Positions 1 to 7,861 of a stretch of 64,000 nt of DNA are shown here, in pieces. Under the pieces are notes generated by a model. It was given only the letters and a program-made list of their open reading frames with translations. It was not told the DNA's origin and ran no database searches. A program made the position numbers and the translations under genes. The first letter of the stretch is position 1; each line of letters starts with the position of its first letter. The DNA is from Bacillus australimaris (GTDB lineage Bacteria > Bacillota > Bacilli > Bacillales > Bacillaceae): assembly GCF_001307105.1 (NCBI RefSeq), contig NZ_LGYN01000001.1, forward strand, positions 372,001 through 436,000. The letters are read 5' to 3'.

Positions 1-112
1 GTGGTGCTTCAAAAAAGATTTCATCTTCTGGATACGGACTTTGAATCATCTCGTATCCTTTTCGTCTTAGTTCATCAACAACTCGCCAAAATAGACTATC
101 TATGACATTCAT
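1..112 (-). CDS. gluP: Rhomboid-family membrane protease GluP (YqgP), N-terminal fragment
   Basis: Only the first 37 codons are inside the window; the gene continues past position 1. The translation begins MNVIDSLFWRV and includes GYEMIQS and EIFFEAP, which resembles the N-terminal cytosolic region of B. subtilis GluP (YqgP), an intramembrane serine protease of about 500 residues. The catalytic membrane part is not visible. I chose the second of three closely spaced ATG triplets: the first runs into a stop after six codons and the third after two, and a GGAGCG sequence lies upstream. The neighbouring yqgO- and yqgN-like genes match the B. subtilis order. Identity rests on this short stretch plus context. 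Confidence 0.7.
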   Translation of the reverse strand, partial: MNVIDSLFWRVVDELRRKGYEMIQSPYPEDEIFFEAP

Positions 113-173
113 TCATTCGCGCTCCATTTTTTACATTATTATAACAAGAATCGTTCTGATCCGCATTTCTAAA

Positions 174-201
174 CAAAAAAATCCCGGCGTTTGCGGGATT
201 A
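174..201 (-). terminator. Intrinsic terminator after the yqgO-like gene
   Basis: Read on the minus strand, AATCCCG and CGGGATT-like arms enclose a short loop and are followed by a run of seven T. It overlaps the stop codon of the small membrane protein gene. Confidence 0.8.
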
Positions 202-375
202 GAATGCTTGGCGAATAAATTTCGTCCGAAAATATGGAATTTTCATCAGCCATTTAATAAAAAAGTGACGCACTTGATTTTGACCTAAAATCAAATTCAT
301 CAGCCGATAACGATTTTGCACGAGTACGAATGCAAAAAGTGTGAACACAATGCTCCAAATCATTTTATTCATCAT
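199..375 (-). CDS. yqgO: Small membrane protein, YqgO-like
   Basis: A 58-residue protein starting MMNKMIWSIVF. It has one hydrophobic segment (about residues 4-18) followed by a basic, aromatic tail ending RTKFIRQAF. The start is the ATG at 375, with a GGAGGG Shine-Dalgarno site just upstream; a longer in-frame extension exists but has no comparable site. The symbol is assigned because it lies between gluP and yqgN, where B. subtilis has yqgO, a protein of similar size. Function is unknown. Confidence 0.6.
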   Translation of the reverse strand: MMNKMIWSIVFTLFAFVLVQNRYRLMNLILGQNQVRHFFIKWLMKIPYFRTKFIRQAF

Positions 376-472
376 ATTCCCTCCTATGTTCGTATCGTGG
401 CTTAAATAGGATTTGTTTATGCATGAACCAGTGTTTTTATCGCTTGCAATGGTTCCATTCGTTAGCCAGCCT

Positions 473-937
473 TCACAAACTAATCCCTTGTTCTTTTGAT
501 TGAATATAATAGACCTCTTCACACTCTGATCGATAACAGGAAACATCAAATTGATGAAGGTCCACTAAATCCTTGAACGTATGAGGCAGCTTACAATTCG
601 GGTCTAACTCTTCAAGCTTGTGCGGGAAGTCATCATCATTTGGATTTGGTGAATGGACATACACAGCATCTAACATTGGATCTTGTTCGTGAATACAGAT
701 CCATGTTTGGTATGGCTTTTCAAATGCTTCAAGCTGCTTTAGCAGTCTATTGTATAAAGAGATATGAGCTTTAATATGCTCTCTTCTTATTTTCAAACTA
801 TTTTTCCCAACACCAAAAAAATCAAGATGGGTATGAAAAAAATCGAACCAATAATCATGATCCAGCTGTAAGTCAAAAGTATTAACTTCCTTCCACAAAT
901 TACGGAAGTATCTTTTCTTTCCTCGAAATTTTTTCAA
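473..937 (-). CDS. Hypothetical protein, 154 residues, unrecognised
   Basis: I do not recognise this protein. It starts at a TTG codon at 937 behind a strong AGGAGG sequence about 8 bases upstream, which supports it as a real gene. It is soluble-looking, with no signal peptide or membrane segment. The N-terminus is basic (MKKFRGKKRYFRN), the middle is rich in aromatic residues (DYWFDFFHTHLDFFG) and the C-terminal half is acidic (NPNDDDF, SECEEVYY). It sits between yqgN and yqgO, where I recall no counterpart in B. subtilis 168, so it may be an accessory insertion. Size and acidity would fit a contact-toxin immunity protein, but no partner toxin is present and this is a guess. Confidence 0.7.
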   Translation of the reverse strand: MKKFRGKKRYFRNLWKEVNTFDLQLDHDYWFDFFHTHLDFFGVGKNSLKIRREHIKAHISLYNRLLKQLEAFEKPYQTWICIHEQDPMLDAVYVHSPNPNDDDFPHKLEELDPNCKLPHTFKDLVDLHQFDVSCYRSECEEVYYIQSKEQGISL

Positions 938-1100
938 TATATGCCTCCTAATAGCTAAAAAGTCATTAAATGAATAAACGCAAACTATTATTAAAATCGG
1001 TTAAATTACAGACAAGTGAAGCCGCAACTTAAATTTAAAGAGATATCAACTCAACATTCACTTCGACCAACTCATAAATCAAACCAAACGGTCTCAACAC

Positions 1101-1136
1101 AAAAAAGCCCGTTCTTACGCATAAGCAGCGGACTTT
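1101..1136 (-). terminator. Intrinsic terminator after yqgN
   Basis: On the minus strand, arms AAAGTCCG and CGGGCTTT (one G-T pair) enclose a loop and are followed by T6. It starts at the yqgN stop codon. Confidence 0.75.
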
Positions 1137-1696
1137 TACTTTTGATAAAATGCGCCTTTCTCACTGACCATTATAGATACTGGTATGTCATGCGGTTCAG
1201 CTGGAAGATGGTCTACTTGCTGTACAGACAAACAAAGAGCAAGCGTGGCGCCGTGATAATCAGCTAAATAGCGGTCATAATAGCCGCCTCCGTAACCGAT
1301 ACGGTAGCCGTGCTGATCGAAGCACACCCCAGGAACAATGATCAGATCGATCGCTTTTTTATGTACAGCTGACGATGACGCAGGATCGGGTTCCAACAGC
1401 CCAAAGTAGCGGGATATCATCTTCGTTTCCGGTGTATATTCATAAAACGTCATCTCTTTTGTTTCCGGGAAACAGGTCGGTACACATACTGTTTTCCCCT
1501 CCTGCCATGCTTTTTCAATCAGAGGCATTGTCGGTATCTCTTTTCCTCTAGACATGGTGAGTGCAATCGTATTTGCATGTTTCCATGCTGGCAGCTGAAA
1601 CAAGTGCTCATGAAGGAAAGCGGTGCTTCGCTCAAATTCCTCATCAGTCATCTGATCAAGCTTAGCTAATGTTTGAAGGCGAAGCTCTTTTTTCAC
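1136..1696 (-). CDS. yqgN: 5-formyltetrahydrofolate cyclo-ligase
   Basis: Converts 5-formyltetrahydrofolate to 5,10-methenyltetrahydrofolate with ATP, recycling a stable folate form in the cytosol. The 186-residue protein has the family pattern: basic N-terminus (KKELRLQTL), a central PGVCFD motif and the glycine-rich GYGGGYYDRYL motif that binds nucleotide. I prefer the GTG at 1696 to the ATG at 1705, because GGGAG abuts the ATG but sits a normal 9 bases from the GTG. It lies just downstream of rpmG and upstream of the yqgO/gluP end, as in B. subtilis. Confidence 0.92.
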   Translation of the reverse strand: MKKELRLQTLAKLDQMTDEEFERSTAFLHEHLFQLPAWKHANTIALTMSRGKEIPTMPLIEKAWQEGKTVCVPTCFPETKEMTFYEYTPETKMISRYFGLLEPDPASSSAVHKKAIDLIIVPGVCFDQHGYRIGYGGGYYDRYLADYHGATLALCLSVQQVDHLPAEPHDIPVSIMVSEKGAFYQK

Positions 1697-1715
1697 ACAG
1701 TTCATCTCCCATCAT

Positions 1716-1743
1716 AAAAAAACAGCAGGAAAATTCCCTGCTG
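1716..1743 (-). terminator. Intrinsic terminator after rpmG
   Basis: Arms CAGCAGG and CCTGCTG with a 7-nt loop are followed on the minus strand by a T7 run. It separates rpmG from yqgN. Confidence 0.85.
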
Positions 1744-1744
1744 C

Positions 1745-2318
<574 letters not shown>

Positions 2319-2666
2319 ATGGAAATTGCAATTATCGGATTGCTTGTTGTCAGTATCGTACTGATCGCATTCTCATATTTTCAAAGAGAGCCAATTAAAG
2401 AAGTCGAGCAGGAACTTGAAACACTTCAACTATCTGCAATGCAAGAAATCTATAAACTGAAAAAGAAAATGAAGGTTCTTGAAGAAGAATTGCTTGAAAC
2501 AAACATCGTCGTCCGCAAACATTCAGAAATTGATCCATCTATTGCAAGACAAATCATTTCAAAGCACCAAAATGGCATGTCTCCTGAAGCCATTGCGCGT
2601 GCTGAGCATGTATCTGTAGAAGAGGTCAACATGATCATTAAAGACAACGAGAAGGTGCTTGTATGA
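2319..2666 (+). CDS. yqzD: YqzD-like membrane-anchored coiled-coil protein
   Basis: A 115-residue protein. Residues 3-20 are a hydrophobic anchor (IAIIGLLVVSIVLIAFSYF), followed by a charged coiled-coil-like stretch of Glu/Lys/Leu to about residue 65, then a short helix-turn-helix-like tail (MSPEAIARAEHVSVEEV) of the kind that counts residues in small regulators. GGTGATGAAAC precedes the ATG. Its stop overlaps the start of yqzC (ATGA), so the two are translationally coupled. B. subtilis has a yqzD/yqzC pair near the pst operon. Function unknown. Confidence 0.8.
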   Translation: MEIAIIGLLVVSIVLIAFSYFQREPIKEVEQELETLQLSAMQEIYKLKKKMKVLEEELLETNIVVRKHSEIDPSIARQIISKHQNGMSPEAIARAEHVSVEEVNMIIKDNEKVLV

Positions 2667-3163
2667 CGAAAAAAAGCATCCAAACGTTTGCAGCAGGTAT
2701 GATTCTTGCAACTGGTGTTCTGGCGATCGTCTTTTTCCTCACTGGGAAAGATGAAGCGGAAGCTGATACAACAACAAAAGAAACCCTTGCAGCAAAAGTT
2801 ACAGACACTGACGTGAAGAACTATTTAGACTCTAAAAAAGAAGTCTCCGTCAGCCGTGAAACATATCAGCAGCTTCTTGATTATAAAGAAAAAGCACTGA
2901 AGGCAAATGAAGACGGCGATTCAACGAATGATAAACAAGCATCGGACAAGCCTAAAGGCAAATCGATCAAATTCGTGATTAAAAACGGGATGAGCACAAG
3001 TGATGTTTCAGACATGCTTGAAAAGGACGGAATCATCAATTCGTCTAAAGATTTTAATGATTACGTGATTGACGCCGGCTATCATAAAGAAATTCGTGCA
3101 GGCAAGTTCAATTTAAAAACAGGGATGACGTTTAAACAAATCGTCAAAGCCTTAACAAAATAA
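2663..3163 (+). CDS. yqzC: YqzC, membrane protein with an MltG-like C-terminal domain
   Basis: A 166-residue protein: N-terminal membrane segment (about residues 9-27), a Thr/Lys/Asp-rich linker (30-105), and a C-terminal region (about 105-166) with the pattern of the LysM-like part of MltG/YceG proteins (FVIKNGMSTSDVSDMLEKDG, then IRAGKFNLKTGM). It lacks the catalytic domain of MltG, so it is probably a cell-envelope protein, not a transglycosylase. It overlaps yqzD by 4 nt and ends at a strong terminator shared with pstB2. Confidence 0.8.
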   Translation: MTKKSIQTFAAGMILATGVLAIVFFLTGKDEAEADTTTKETLAAKVTDTDVKNYLDSKKEVSVSRETYQQLLDYKEKALKANEDGDSTNDKQASDKPKGKSIKFVIKNGMSTSDVSDMLEKDGIINSSKDFNDYVIDAGYHKEIRAGKFNLKTGMTFKQIVKALTK

Positions 3164-3167
3164 CAAC

Positions 3168-3206
3168 AAAACCCTCTGGCGGCGCGGACCTCCAGAGGGT
3201 TTTTTA
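3168..3206. terminator. Terminator between convergent yqzC and pstB2
   Basis: Arms AACCCTCTGG and CCAGAGGGTT are followed by T6 on the plus strand. On the minus strand the T-run is short (TTTTG), so it is strongest for yqzC. Confidence 0.9.
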
Positions 3207-3989
3207 TTATCCAAATCGACCAGATATATAATCATTCGTTCTTTGATCGTTTGGCTCAGAGAACATCACATTCGTATCATTGGTCTCAACAAGCTCCCCC
3301 ATTAAGAAGAAAGCCGTTCGGTCTGATACCCTAGCCGCTTGCTGCATGTTATGCGTCACAATGGCAATCGTGTATTTCTCTTTTAATTTCATAATCAGTT
3401 CTTCAATCTTTAATGTTGAGACAGGATCAAGCGCTGATGTTGGTTCATCCATTAATAAGATGTCTGGGCTTGTGGCAATCGCTCTTGCAATGCAAAGCCG
3501 CTGCTGCTGACCGCCGGAAAGACCTAGTGCAGGCGCACTTAATCGATCCTTCACTTCATCCCAAAGCGCAACATCACGTAGCGCTTTTTCAGCGATTTCT
3601 TTCAATTGCTGCTTGCTCTTTACTCCATGAATTCTTGGTCCGTAGACGACATTATCAAAGATAGATTGAGGGAATGGGTTTCCTTTTTGAAAGACCATCC
3701 CGACGTTTTTACGCAGTTCCACTAAGTCAACACGGCCTTTTAAAATGTTGTCGCCGTTATACATCATATCCCCAGTGATTTTCACACCTGGCACTGTTTT
3801 GACCATGAGATTTAAGGTCTTAATAAATGTTGATTTTCCGCAGCCAGACGGGCCGATAATCGCTGTGACTTCATGCTCTCTAATGTCTAAATCAATATGT
3901 TTCAGTGCGTGATGCTGCCCGTACCATAGGTTCATATCATTCACACGAAACACTTCTTTTTTAGCTGTTTCAGTTGCTACTGCATTCAT
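3207..3989 (-). CDS. pstB2: Phosphate ABC transporter ATP-binding protein (second copy)
   Basis: ATPase subunit of the high-affinity phosphate importer PstSCAB. From the ATG at 3989 the protein has 260 residues with Walker [10 protein letters not shown] (46-54), PstB-typical NPFPQSI, signature LSGGQQQR (157-164), Walker B LLMDEP (178-183) and the H-loop [12 protein letters not shown]. An in-frame GTG at 3998 overlaps the GGCGGGTG site, so I prefer the ATG. It is the last gene of the pst operon, 14 nt after pstB1. Paired pstB genes also occur in B. subtilis (pstBA, pstBB). Confidence 0.95.
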   Translation of the reverse strand: MNAVATETAKKEVFRVNDMNLWYGQHHALKHIDLDIREHEVTAIIGPSGCGKSTFIKTLNLMVKTVPGVKITGDMMYNGDNILKGRVDLVELRKNVGMVFQKGNPFPQSIFDNVVYGPRIHGVKSKQQLKEIAEKALRDVALWDEVKDRLSAPALGLSGGQQQRLCIARAIATSPDILLMDEPTSALDPVSTLKIEELIMKLKEKYTIAIVTHNMQQAARVSDRTAFFLMGELVETNDTNVMFSEPNDQRTNDYISGRFG

Positions 3990-4003
3990 CAAAATCACCC
4001 GCC

Positions 4004-4816
4004 TTATCCAAATCGACCATTGATATAGTCTTCTGTTTTTTGCTGCGCAGGACGTGTAAAAATACGTTCTGTAGCATCATATTCCACTAGATCACCGTTT
4101 AAGAAAAAGGCTGTACGGTCAGATACACGAAGCGCCTGCTGCATGTTGTGCGTCACAATGACGATTGAATAATCATTTTTTAATTGTGTAAGCAGTTCTT
4201 CAATTTTTGCATTTGAGATCGGGTCTAAGGCAGAAGCAGGTTCGTCTAATAGAAGCACACTAGGTTTCATCGCAAGTGTACGCGCAATACAAAGGCGCTG
4301 CTGCTGACCGCCTGATAATGACAAAGCAGAGCGGTGCAGACGGTCTTTCACCTCATCCCATAGCGCCGCCTTTGTTAAGCTTTCCTCCACCGCATCATCA
4401 AGTACAGATTTTCTTTTTTCACCCGCATATTTTAACGCATGTGTAATGTTGTTGTAGATTGATTTAGGAAATGGATTTGGCTTTTGGAAGACCATGCCGA
4501 TTTCTCTTCTTAAATTCACCACATTGATACGGTCATCTAAAATATTTAACCCTTCGTACATAATTGCCCCTTCACTTCTCGCACCTGGAATCAAGTCATT
4601 CATGCGGTTAATGCTTCGTAAAAAGGTTGATTTCCCGCAGCCTGATGGGCCAATCAATGCTGTAATAGCGTTCTTCTCAATTTCAAATGATATTTGATTA
4701 ACCGCTCTTTTTTCACCATAATAAATGCTTAAATCCTGCACCTGTAAAATCTGTTCTGATTGAAGTGGAGCCTTTTTTGCTGCAATCTCTTTTTTTTCTG
4801 CTAGCATTTGAACCAT
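4004..4816 (-). CDS. pstB1: Phosphate ABC transporter ATP-binding protein (first copy)
   Basis: A 270-residue PstB with Walker [10 protein letters not shown] (56-64), NPFPKSI, signature LSGGQQQR (167-174) and Walker [12 protein letters not shown]. It has an extra N-terminal stretch of about 22 residues ([17 protein letters not shown]) compared with pstB2. The two copies are similar throughout and look like an old tandem duplication. The ATG at 4816 follows AAGGGG; pstA ends 23 nt upstream. Confidence 0.95.
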   Translation of the reverse strand: MVQMLAEKKEIAAKKAPLQSEQILQVQDLSIYYGEKRAVNQISFEIEKNAITALIGPSGCGKSTFLRSINRMNDLIPGARSEGAIMYEGLNILDDRINVVNLRREIGMVFQKPNPFPKSIYNNITHALKYAGEKRKSVLDDAVEESLTKAALWDEVKDRLHRSALSLSGGQQQRLCIARTLAMKPSVLLLDEPASALDPISNAKIEELLTQLKNDYSIVIVTHNMQQALRVSDRTAFFLNGDLVEYDATERIFTRPAQQKTEDYINGRFG

Positions 4817-4839
4817 ATCCCCTTCACACCTCTCTCACA

Positions 4840-5724
4840 TTATTTTGACGTAAGCTTTTTATGAATAAATGAACCAAGCCATCTAGCTGCTAAGTTGAAT
4901 ACTAAAACGGAAAGCACAAGTACGGCTGATGCACCATTTGCAATGGCCTCTGCATCTGGAATAATTCCTTGTGTATTGACGTTCCATATATGAACGGCTA
5001 ATGTTTCTGCCGGTCTGAAAATATTCAGCGGTGACGTATCAGAAAATGGGCTCCAGTTTGTAAAATCAAGACGCGGTGTCGTGAGACCTGCTGTGAAAAG
5101 AAGCGCAGCCGCCTCCCCGAAGACTCTTCCTGATGCTAATATCGCACCGGTAATAATAGAAGGAATCGCACCTGGAATGAGGACTGTCTTCACTGTATGC
5201 CATTTCGTCACACCAAGCGCAAGTGATGCTTCTTTTTGATCCTTCGGTACAGAGCGAAGCGCATCTTCTGTCACCCTGACCATCACCGGCAGGTTAAACA
5301 CCGTGAGCGCAAGAGCTCCTCCGATGATCCTATAGCCCCAGCCTGTTAAATTAACAAACATGAGTAAACCAAACATACCAATGACAATGGAAGGAAGTGA
5401 AGACAGCACTTCAATACATGTACGAATAAAATCAGTGACTTTGTTTTGAGGTGCATACTCTGCCATATACACTCCACCGCCGACACCGAGTGGCACTGTA
5501 ATCAGCATTGTAATAAACAAAATGTAAAACGAGTTAAACAGCTGATCCCTAATGCCACCGCCAGAGCCAATCGCACTTGAGCGAGTTGTCAAAAAGTCAA
5601 AGTTTAATTCTTTTGCACCGTTGAAAATGATATAAGAAAACAAACCAACTAGGATCGCCGTAATAATGGCGGCGCATAGCCCAAAAACAAATGTGGCAAA
5701 ACGATCGGTCATTTTGCTATTCAT
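4840..5724 (-). CDS. pstA: Phosphate ABC transporter permease PstA
   Basis: One of the two membrane subunits of the phosphate importer. 294 residues with about six hydrophobic segments. The cytoplasmic EAA loop that contacts PstB reads EASLALGVTKWHTVKTVLIPGA, and the FGEAAALL stretch is typical of PstA. The start ATG overlaps the pstC stop by one base (TAATG), indicating coupled translation. Confidence 0.96.
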   Translation of the reverse strand: MNSKMTDRFATFVFGLCAAIITAILVGLFSYIIFNGAKELNFDFLTTRSSAIGSGGGIRDQLFNSFYILFITMLITVPLGVGGGVYMAEYAPQNKVTDFIRTCIEVLSSLPSIVIGMFGLLMFVNLTGWGYRIIGGALALTVFNLPVMVRVTEDALRSVPKDQKEASLALGVTKWHTVKTVLIPGAIPSIITGAILASGRVFGEAAALLFTAGLTTPRLDFTNWSPFSDTSPLNIFRPAETLAVHIWNVNTQGIIPDAEAIANGASAVLVLSVLVFNLAARWLGSFIHKKLTSK

Positions 5725-6650
5725 TAAATCTTCCTCCTAGACGACAAGTATCTGATAATGAGTATGAACATAAACGATACAACTAGAAGGACAAGACCCA
5801 TTGACCAAAGTGTATTGTTTTCAACACTTCCATACGTTGTGTGACCCATGTTTAACGTAATAATGGTTGTTAATGTACCAGCTGTATCCATAATGCTCTC
5901 TGGTAAATTACGCGTATTTCCAATGACCATTTGAACGGCAAGGGCTTCTCCAAACGCTCTTGCCATTCCAAGAACGACTGCTGTCATTAATGTTGGAAGA
6001 GCTGCCGGTACAAGCACACGTCTAATCGTTTGCCATCTTGTTGCCCCTAGTGCATAAGAGCCCTCACGTAAACTTTTTGGAAGAGAGGCCATTGCATCTG
6101 TTGCAATAGATGTAACGGTCGGCAGAATCATAATAGAGAGGACAATCGTTCCTGCTAACACGCTATGTCCTGAGCCGCTTGACTTGAAATGTCCGATAAA
6201 CGGCACCAATACTGTAAGACCTATGAATCCGTAAACAACGGATGGAATCCCTACAAGCAATTCAATGACTGGCTGGAGAATTTTCCGGCCCCATGCAGGT
6301 GCAATTTCTGTCATAAAGATCGCTCCTGCTATGCCTAGCGGCGCTGCAATGAGTGCCGATAGAAGCGTGACGGCGATTGATCCAAAGATAAAAGGAAATG
6401 CGCCGTACTCCGGATTTTCTGCTGTGGGGTTCCAATTGATACTGGTTAAGAACTCAATTGGGCTTACACCATTTACGATGAAAGATTGTAAACCCTTAAT
6501 GCTAAGGAAGATCGTGATGGCGATGGATACTGCAATCATTAAGAATGCGCAGAACCTGACCAAAATACTTCCTCTTACTTCATCCATTTGCCTATTTTTC
6601 TTCGAGCTGATCAGTCGATCGCTCGCTTCTGTCTGTTCTATCTGCTTCAT
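5724..6650 (-). CDS. pstC: Phosphate ABC transporter permease PstC
   Basis: Second permease subunit, 308 residues. After a charged N-terminus of about 30 residues there are six hydrophobic segments; the EAA-type loop reads REGSYALGATRWQTIRRVL and is followed by the PstC-typical MARAFGEALAVQMVIGN. AGGAGTG precedes the ATG at 6650. It is separated from pstS by 79 nt that hold a strong hairpin. Confidence 0.96.
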   Translation of the reverse strand: MKQIEQTEASDRLISSKKNRQMDEVRGSILVRFCAFLMIAVSIAITIFLSIKGLQSFIVNGVSPIEFLTSINWNPTAENPEYGAFPFIFGSIAVTLLSALIAAPLGIAGAIFMTEIAPAWGRKILQPVIELLVGIPSVVYGFIGLTVLVPFIGHFKSSGSGHSVLAGTIVLSIMILPTVTSIATDAMASLPKSLREGSYALGATRWQTIRRVLVPAALPTLMTAVVLGMARAFGEALAVQMVIGNTRNLPESIMDTAGTLTTIITLNMGHTTYGSVENNTLWSMGLVLLVVSFMFILIIRYLSSRRKI

Positions 6651-6677
6651 CTTTTTCTACACTCCTATGAATGTCAT

Positions 6678-6710
6678 AAAAGGAAAAGTGAAAAGCTCCA
6701 CTTTTCCTTC
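6678..6710 (-). terminator. Hairpin between pstS and pstC (attenuator or 3' stabiliser)
   Basis: On the minus strand, arms AAGGAAAAGTG and CACTTTTCCTT (11 bp, perfect) enclose an 8-nt loop and are followed only by TTTA, not a long T-run. A partial terminator or a 3' stem protecting pstS mRNA would explain how the binding protein is made in excess over the membrane subunits. In B. subtilis a short abundant pstS transcript is known; the link here is inference. Confidence 0.7.
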
Positions 6711-6729
6711 ATCAGCAATTCAAGACCTC

Positions 6730-7647
6730 TTACTTATCTGATTGTTTGCCTGCTGCGTCTCTTTCTACTTTCATATTAGAGACTGAGATGTAGCCTTGAT
6801 CTTTGACGATTTCTTTTTGTACTTCGTCACTCATGAGGTAATCTAAAAATTGTTTTGCTAGACCTTCTGGCTCACCTTTTGTATAAGAGTGCTCGTATGC
6901 CCAAATTTTATATTTACCGCTTTCTACATTGCTTTCTTCTGGCTTCACACCATCAATGCTAAGCGGTGTAATTTTGTCATCTGTTAAATAAGAGAATGCT
7001 AGGTATCCAATCGCACCTGGTGTTTCTGCAATCAGTTTTTTCACTGTGTTTGAAGAATCTTCTGTGATTCCTTCTGCAGGTGTTGCACCATCAAGTGCAT
7101 ATTTCACAAATGTTGCACGAGTTCCTGAAGAATCAGGTCTGTTTACAAGCGTGATTTTTTGGTCTTTCCCGCCAAGCTCTTTCCAGTTCTTGATTTTACC
7201 AGTGAAGATTTTTTTCAATTCGTCCTTTGTGATGTCTTTGACACCAACTTCAGGGTTTACAGCTGCTGCCATTCCAACAACTGCTACTTTGTGGTCTTTT
7301 AAAGCTTTTGCGTCGATTCCGTCTTTCTCTTCTGCGAATACATCTGAGTTACCAATTTGTACAGATCCTTCTGAAACTTGAGAAAGTCCTGTTCCTGAAC
7401 CGCCGGCTTGTACTTGAATATCGGCTTTTGGATGTTTATCCATGAATTTTTCTGCTGCCGCAAGAACTAAAGGCTGCATCGCAGATGATCCTGAGATGGT
7501 AATGGAACCTGATGCCTCATCTTTGTTTGAAGCATTTCCTTTACTGTCTTTTGAATCTCCGCTTGAGCTGCTGTTTCCGCATGCTGTGACGAATGCTAAC
7601 AATGCGATAGTAAGGAAAGTAAGCAGCCATAATTTGTTCTTTTTCAT
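6730..7647 (-). CDS. pstS: Phosphate-binding lipoprotein PstS
   Basis: Extracellular substrate-binding lipoprotein of the phosphate importer. 305 residues: signal peptide with lipobox VTAC (lipidated Cys23), a Ser/Lys/Asp-rich tether (24-45), then the PBP-like fold with the phosphate-binding sequence SGSSAMQPL near residue 52 and PDSSGTRATF in the second lobe. It is the first gene of the operon and follows the PhoP-box region at 7713-7757. Confidence 0.97.
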   Translation of the reverse strand: MKKNKLWLLTFLTIALLAFVTACGNSSSSGDSKDSKGNASNKDEASGSITISGSSAMQPLVLAAAEKFMDKHPKADIQVQAGGSGTGLSQVSEGSVQIGNSDVFAEEKDGIDAKALKDHKVAVVGMAAAVNPEVGVKDITKDELKKIFTGKIKNWKELGGKDQKITLVNRPDSSGTRATFVKYALDGATPAEGITEDSSNTVKKLIAETPGAIGYLAFSYLTDDKITPLSIDGVKPEESNVESGKYKIWAYEHSYTKGEPEGLAKQFLDYLMSDEVQKEIVKDQGYISVSNMKVERDAAGKQSDK

Positions 7648-7712
7648 TTCAAGAATACCCCCTGAATAATTTGTCCTACGAGTAATACATTAAAGGTTCT
7701 TTATTAATTTCG

Positions 7713-7757
7713 TTTAAATGGAATGTTAAGGTTTTGTAAATGTCGAAGTTTTGTAGA
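7713..7757 (-). promoter_or_regulatory. PhoP (Pho box) repeats of the pst promoter
   Basis: Read on the minus strand: TCTACA (7757-7752), TCGACA (7746-7741), TTTACA (7740-7735), TTAACA (7729-7724) and TTTAAA (7718-7713). Three are spaced exactly 11 bp apart (TTTACA-N5-TTAACA-N5-TTTAAA), the period of TT(A/T)ACA direct repeats bound by PhoP~P; the upstream two are also 11 bp apart. A TTAATAAA sequence just downstream can serve as the -10. Phosphate-starvation induction is inferred from the family rule. Confidence 0.78.
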
Positions 7758-7815
7758 GATCTTGCGGCGTTTTTTATGAATTTTGTCAATTTATATCGGA
7801 ATTTTTGAAGATAAC

Positions 7816-7851
7816 GTAAAAAAACGCCCACAAAAAGTGAGCGTTTTTACC
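7816..7851. terminator. Terminator after pbpA
   Basis: Minus-strand arms AAAACGCTCAC and GTGGGCGTTTT (one G-T pair) are followed by T7. The pbpA stop is 11 nt upstream. Confidence 0.88.
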
Positions 7852-7861
7852 TAGTAAAGGT

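Noticed and set aside
1016-1267. Plus-strand frame opposite yqgN
   Set aside because: It runs antisense over a clear folate enzyme gene, has no Shine-Dalgarno site and crosses the terminator.
3207-4816. Tandem pstB genes as a possible recent duplication or assembly error
   Set aside because: The two proteins differ at many positions and B. subtilis has the same pair, so this is an old paralogous arrangement.
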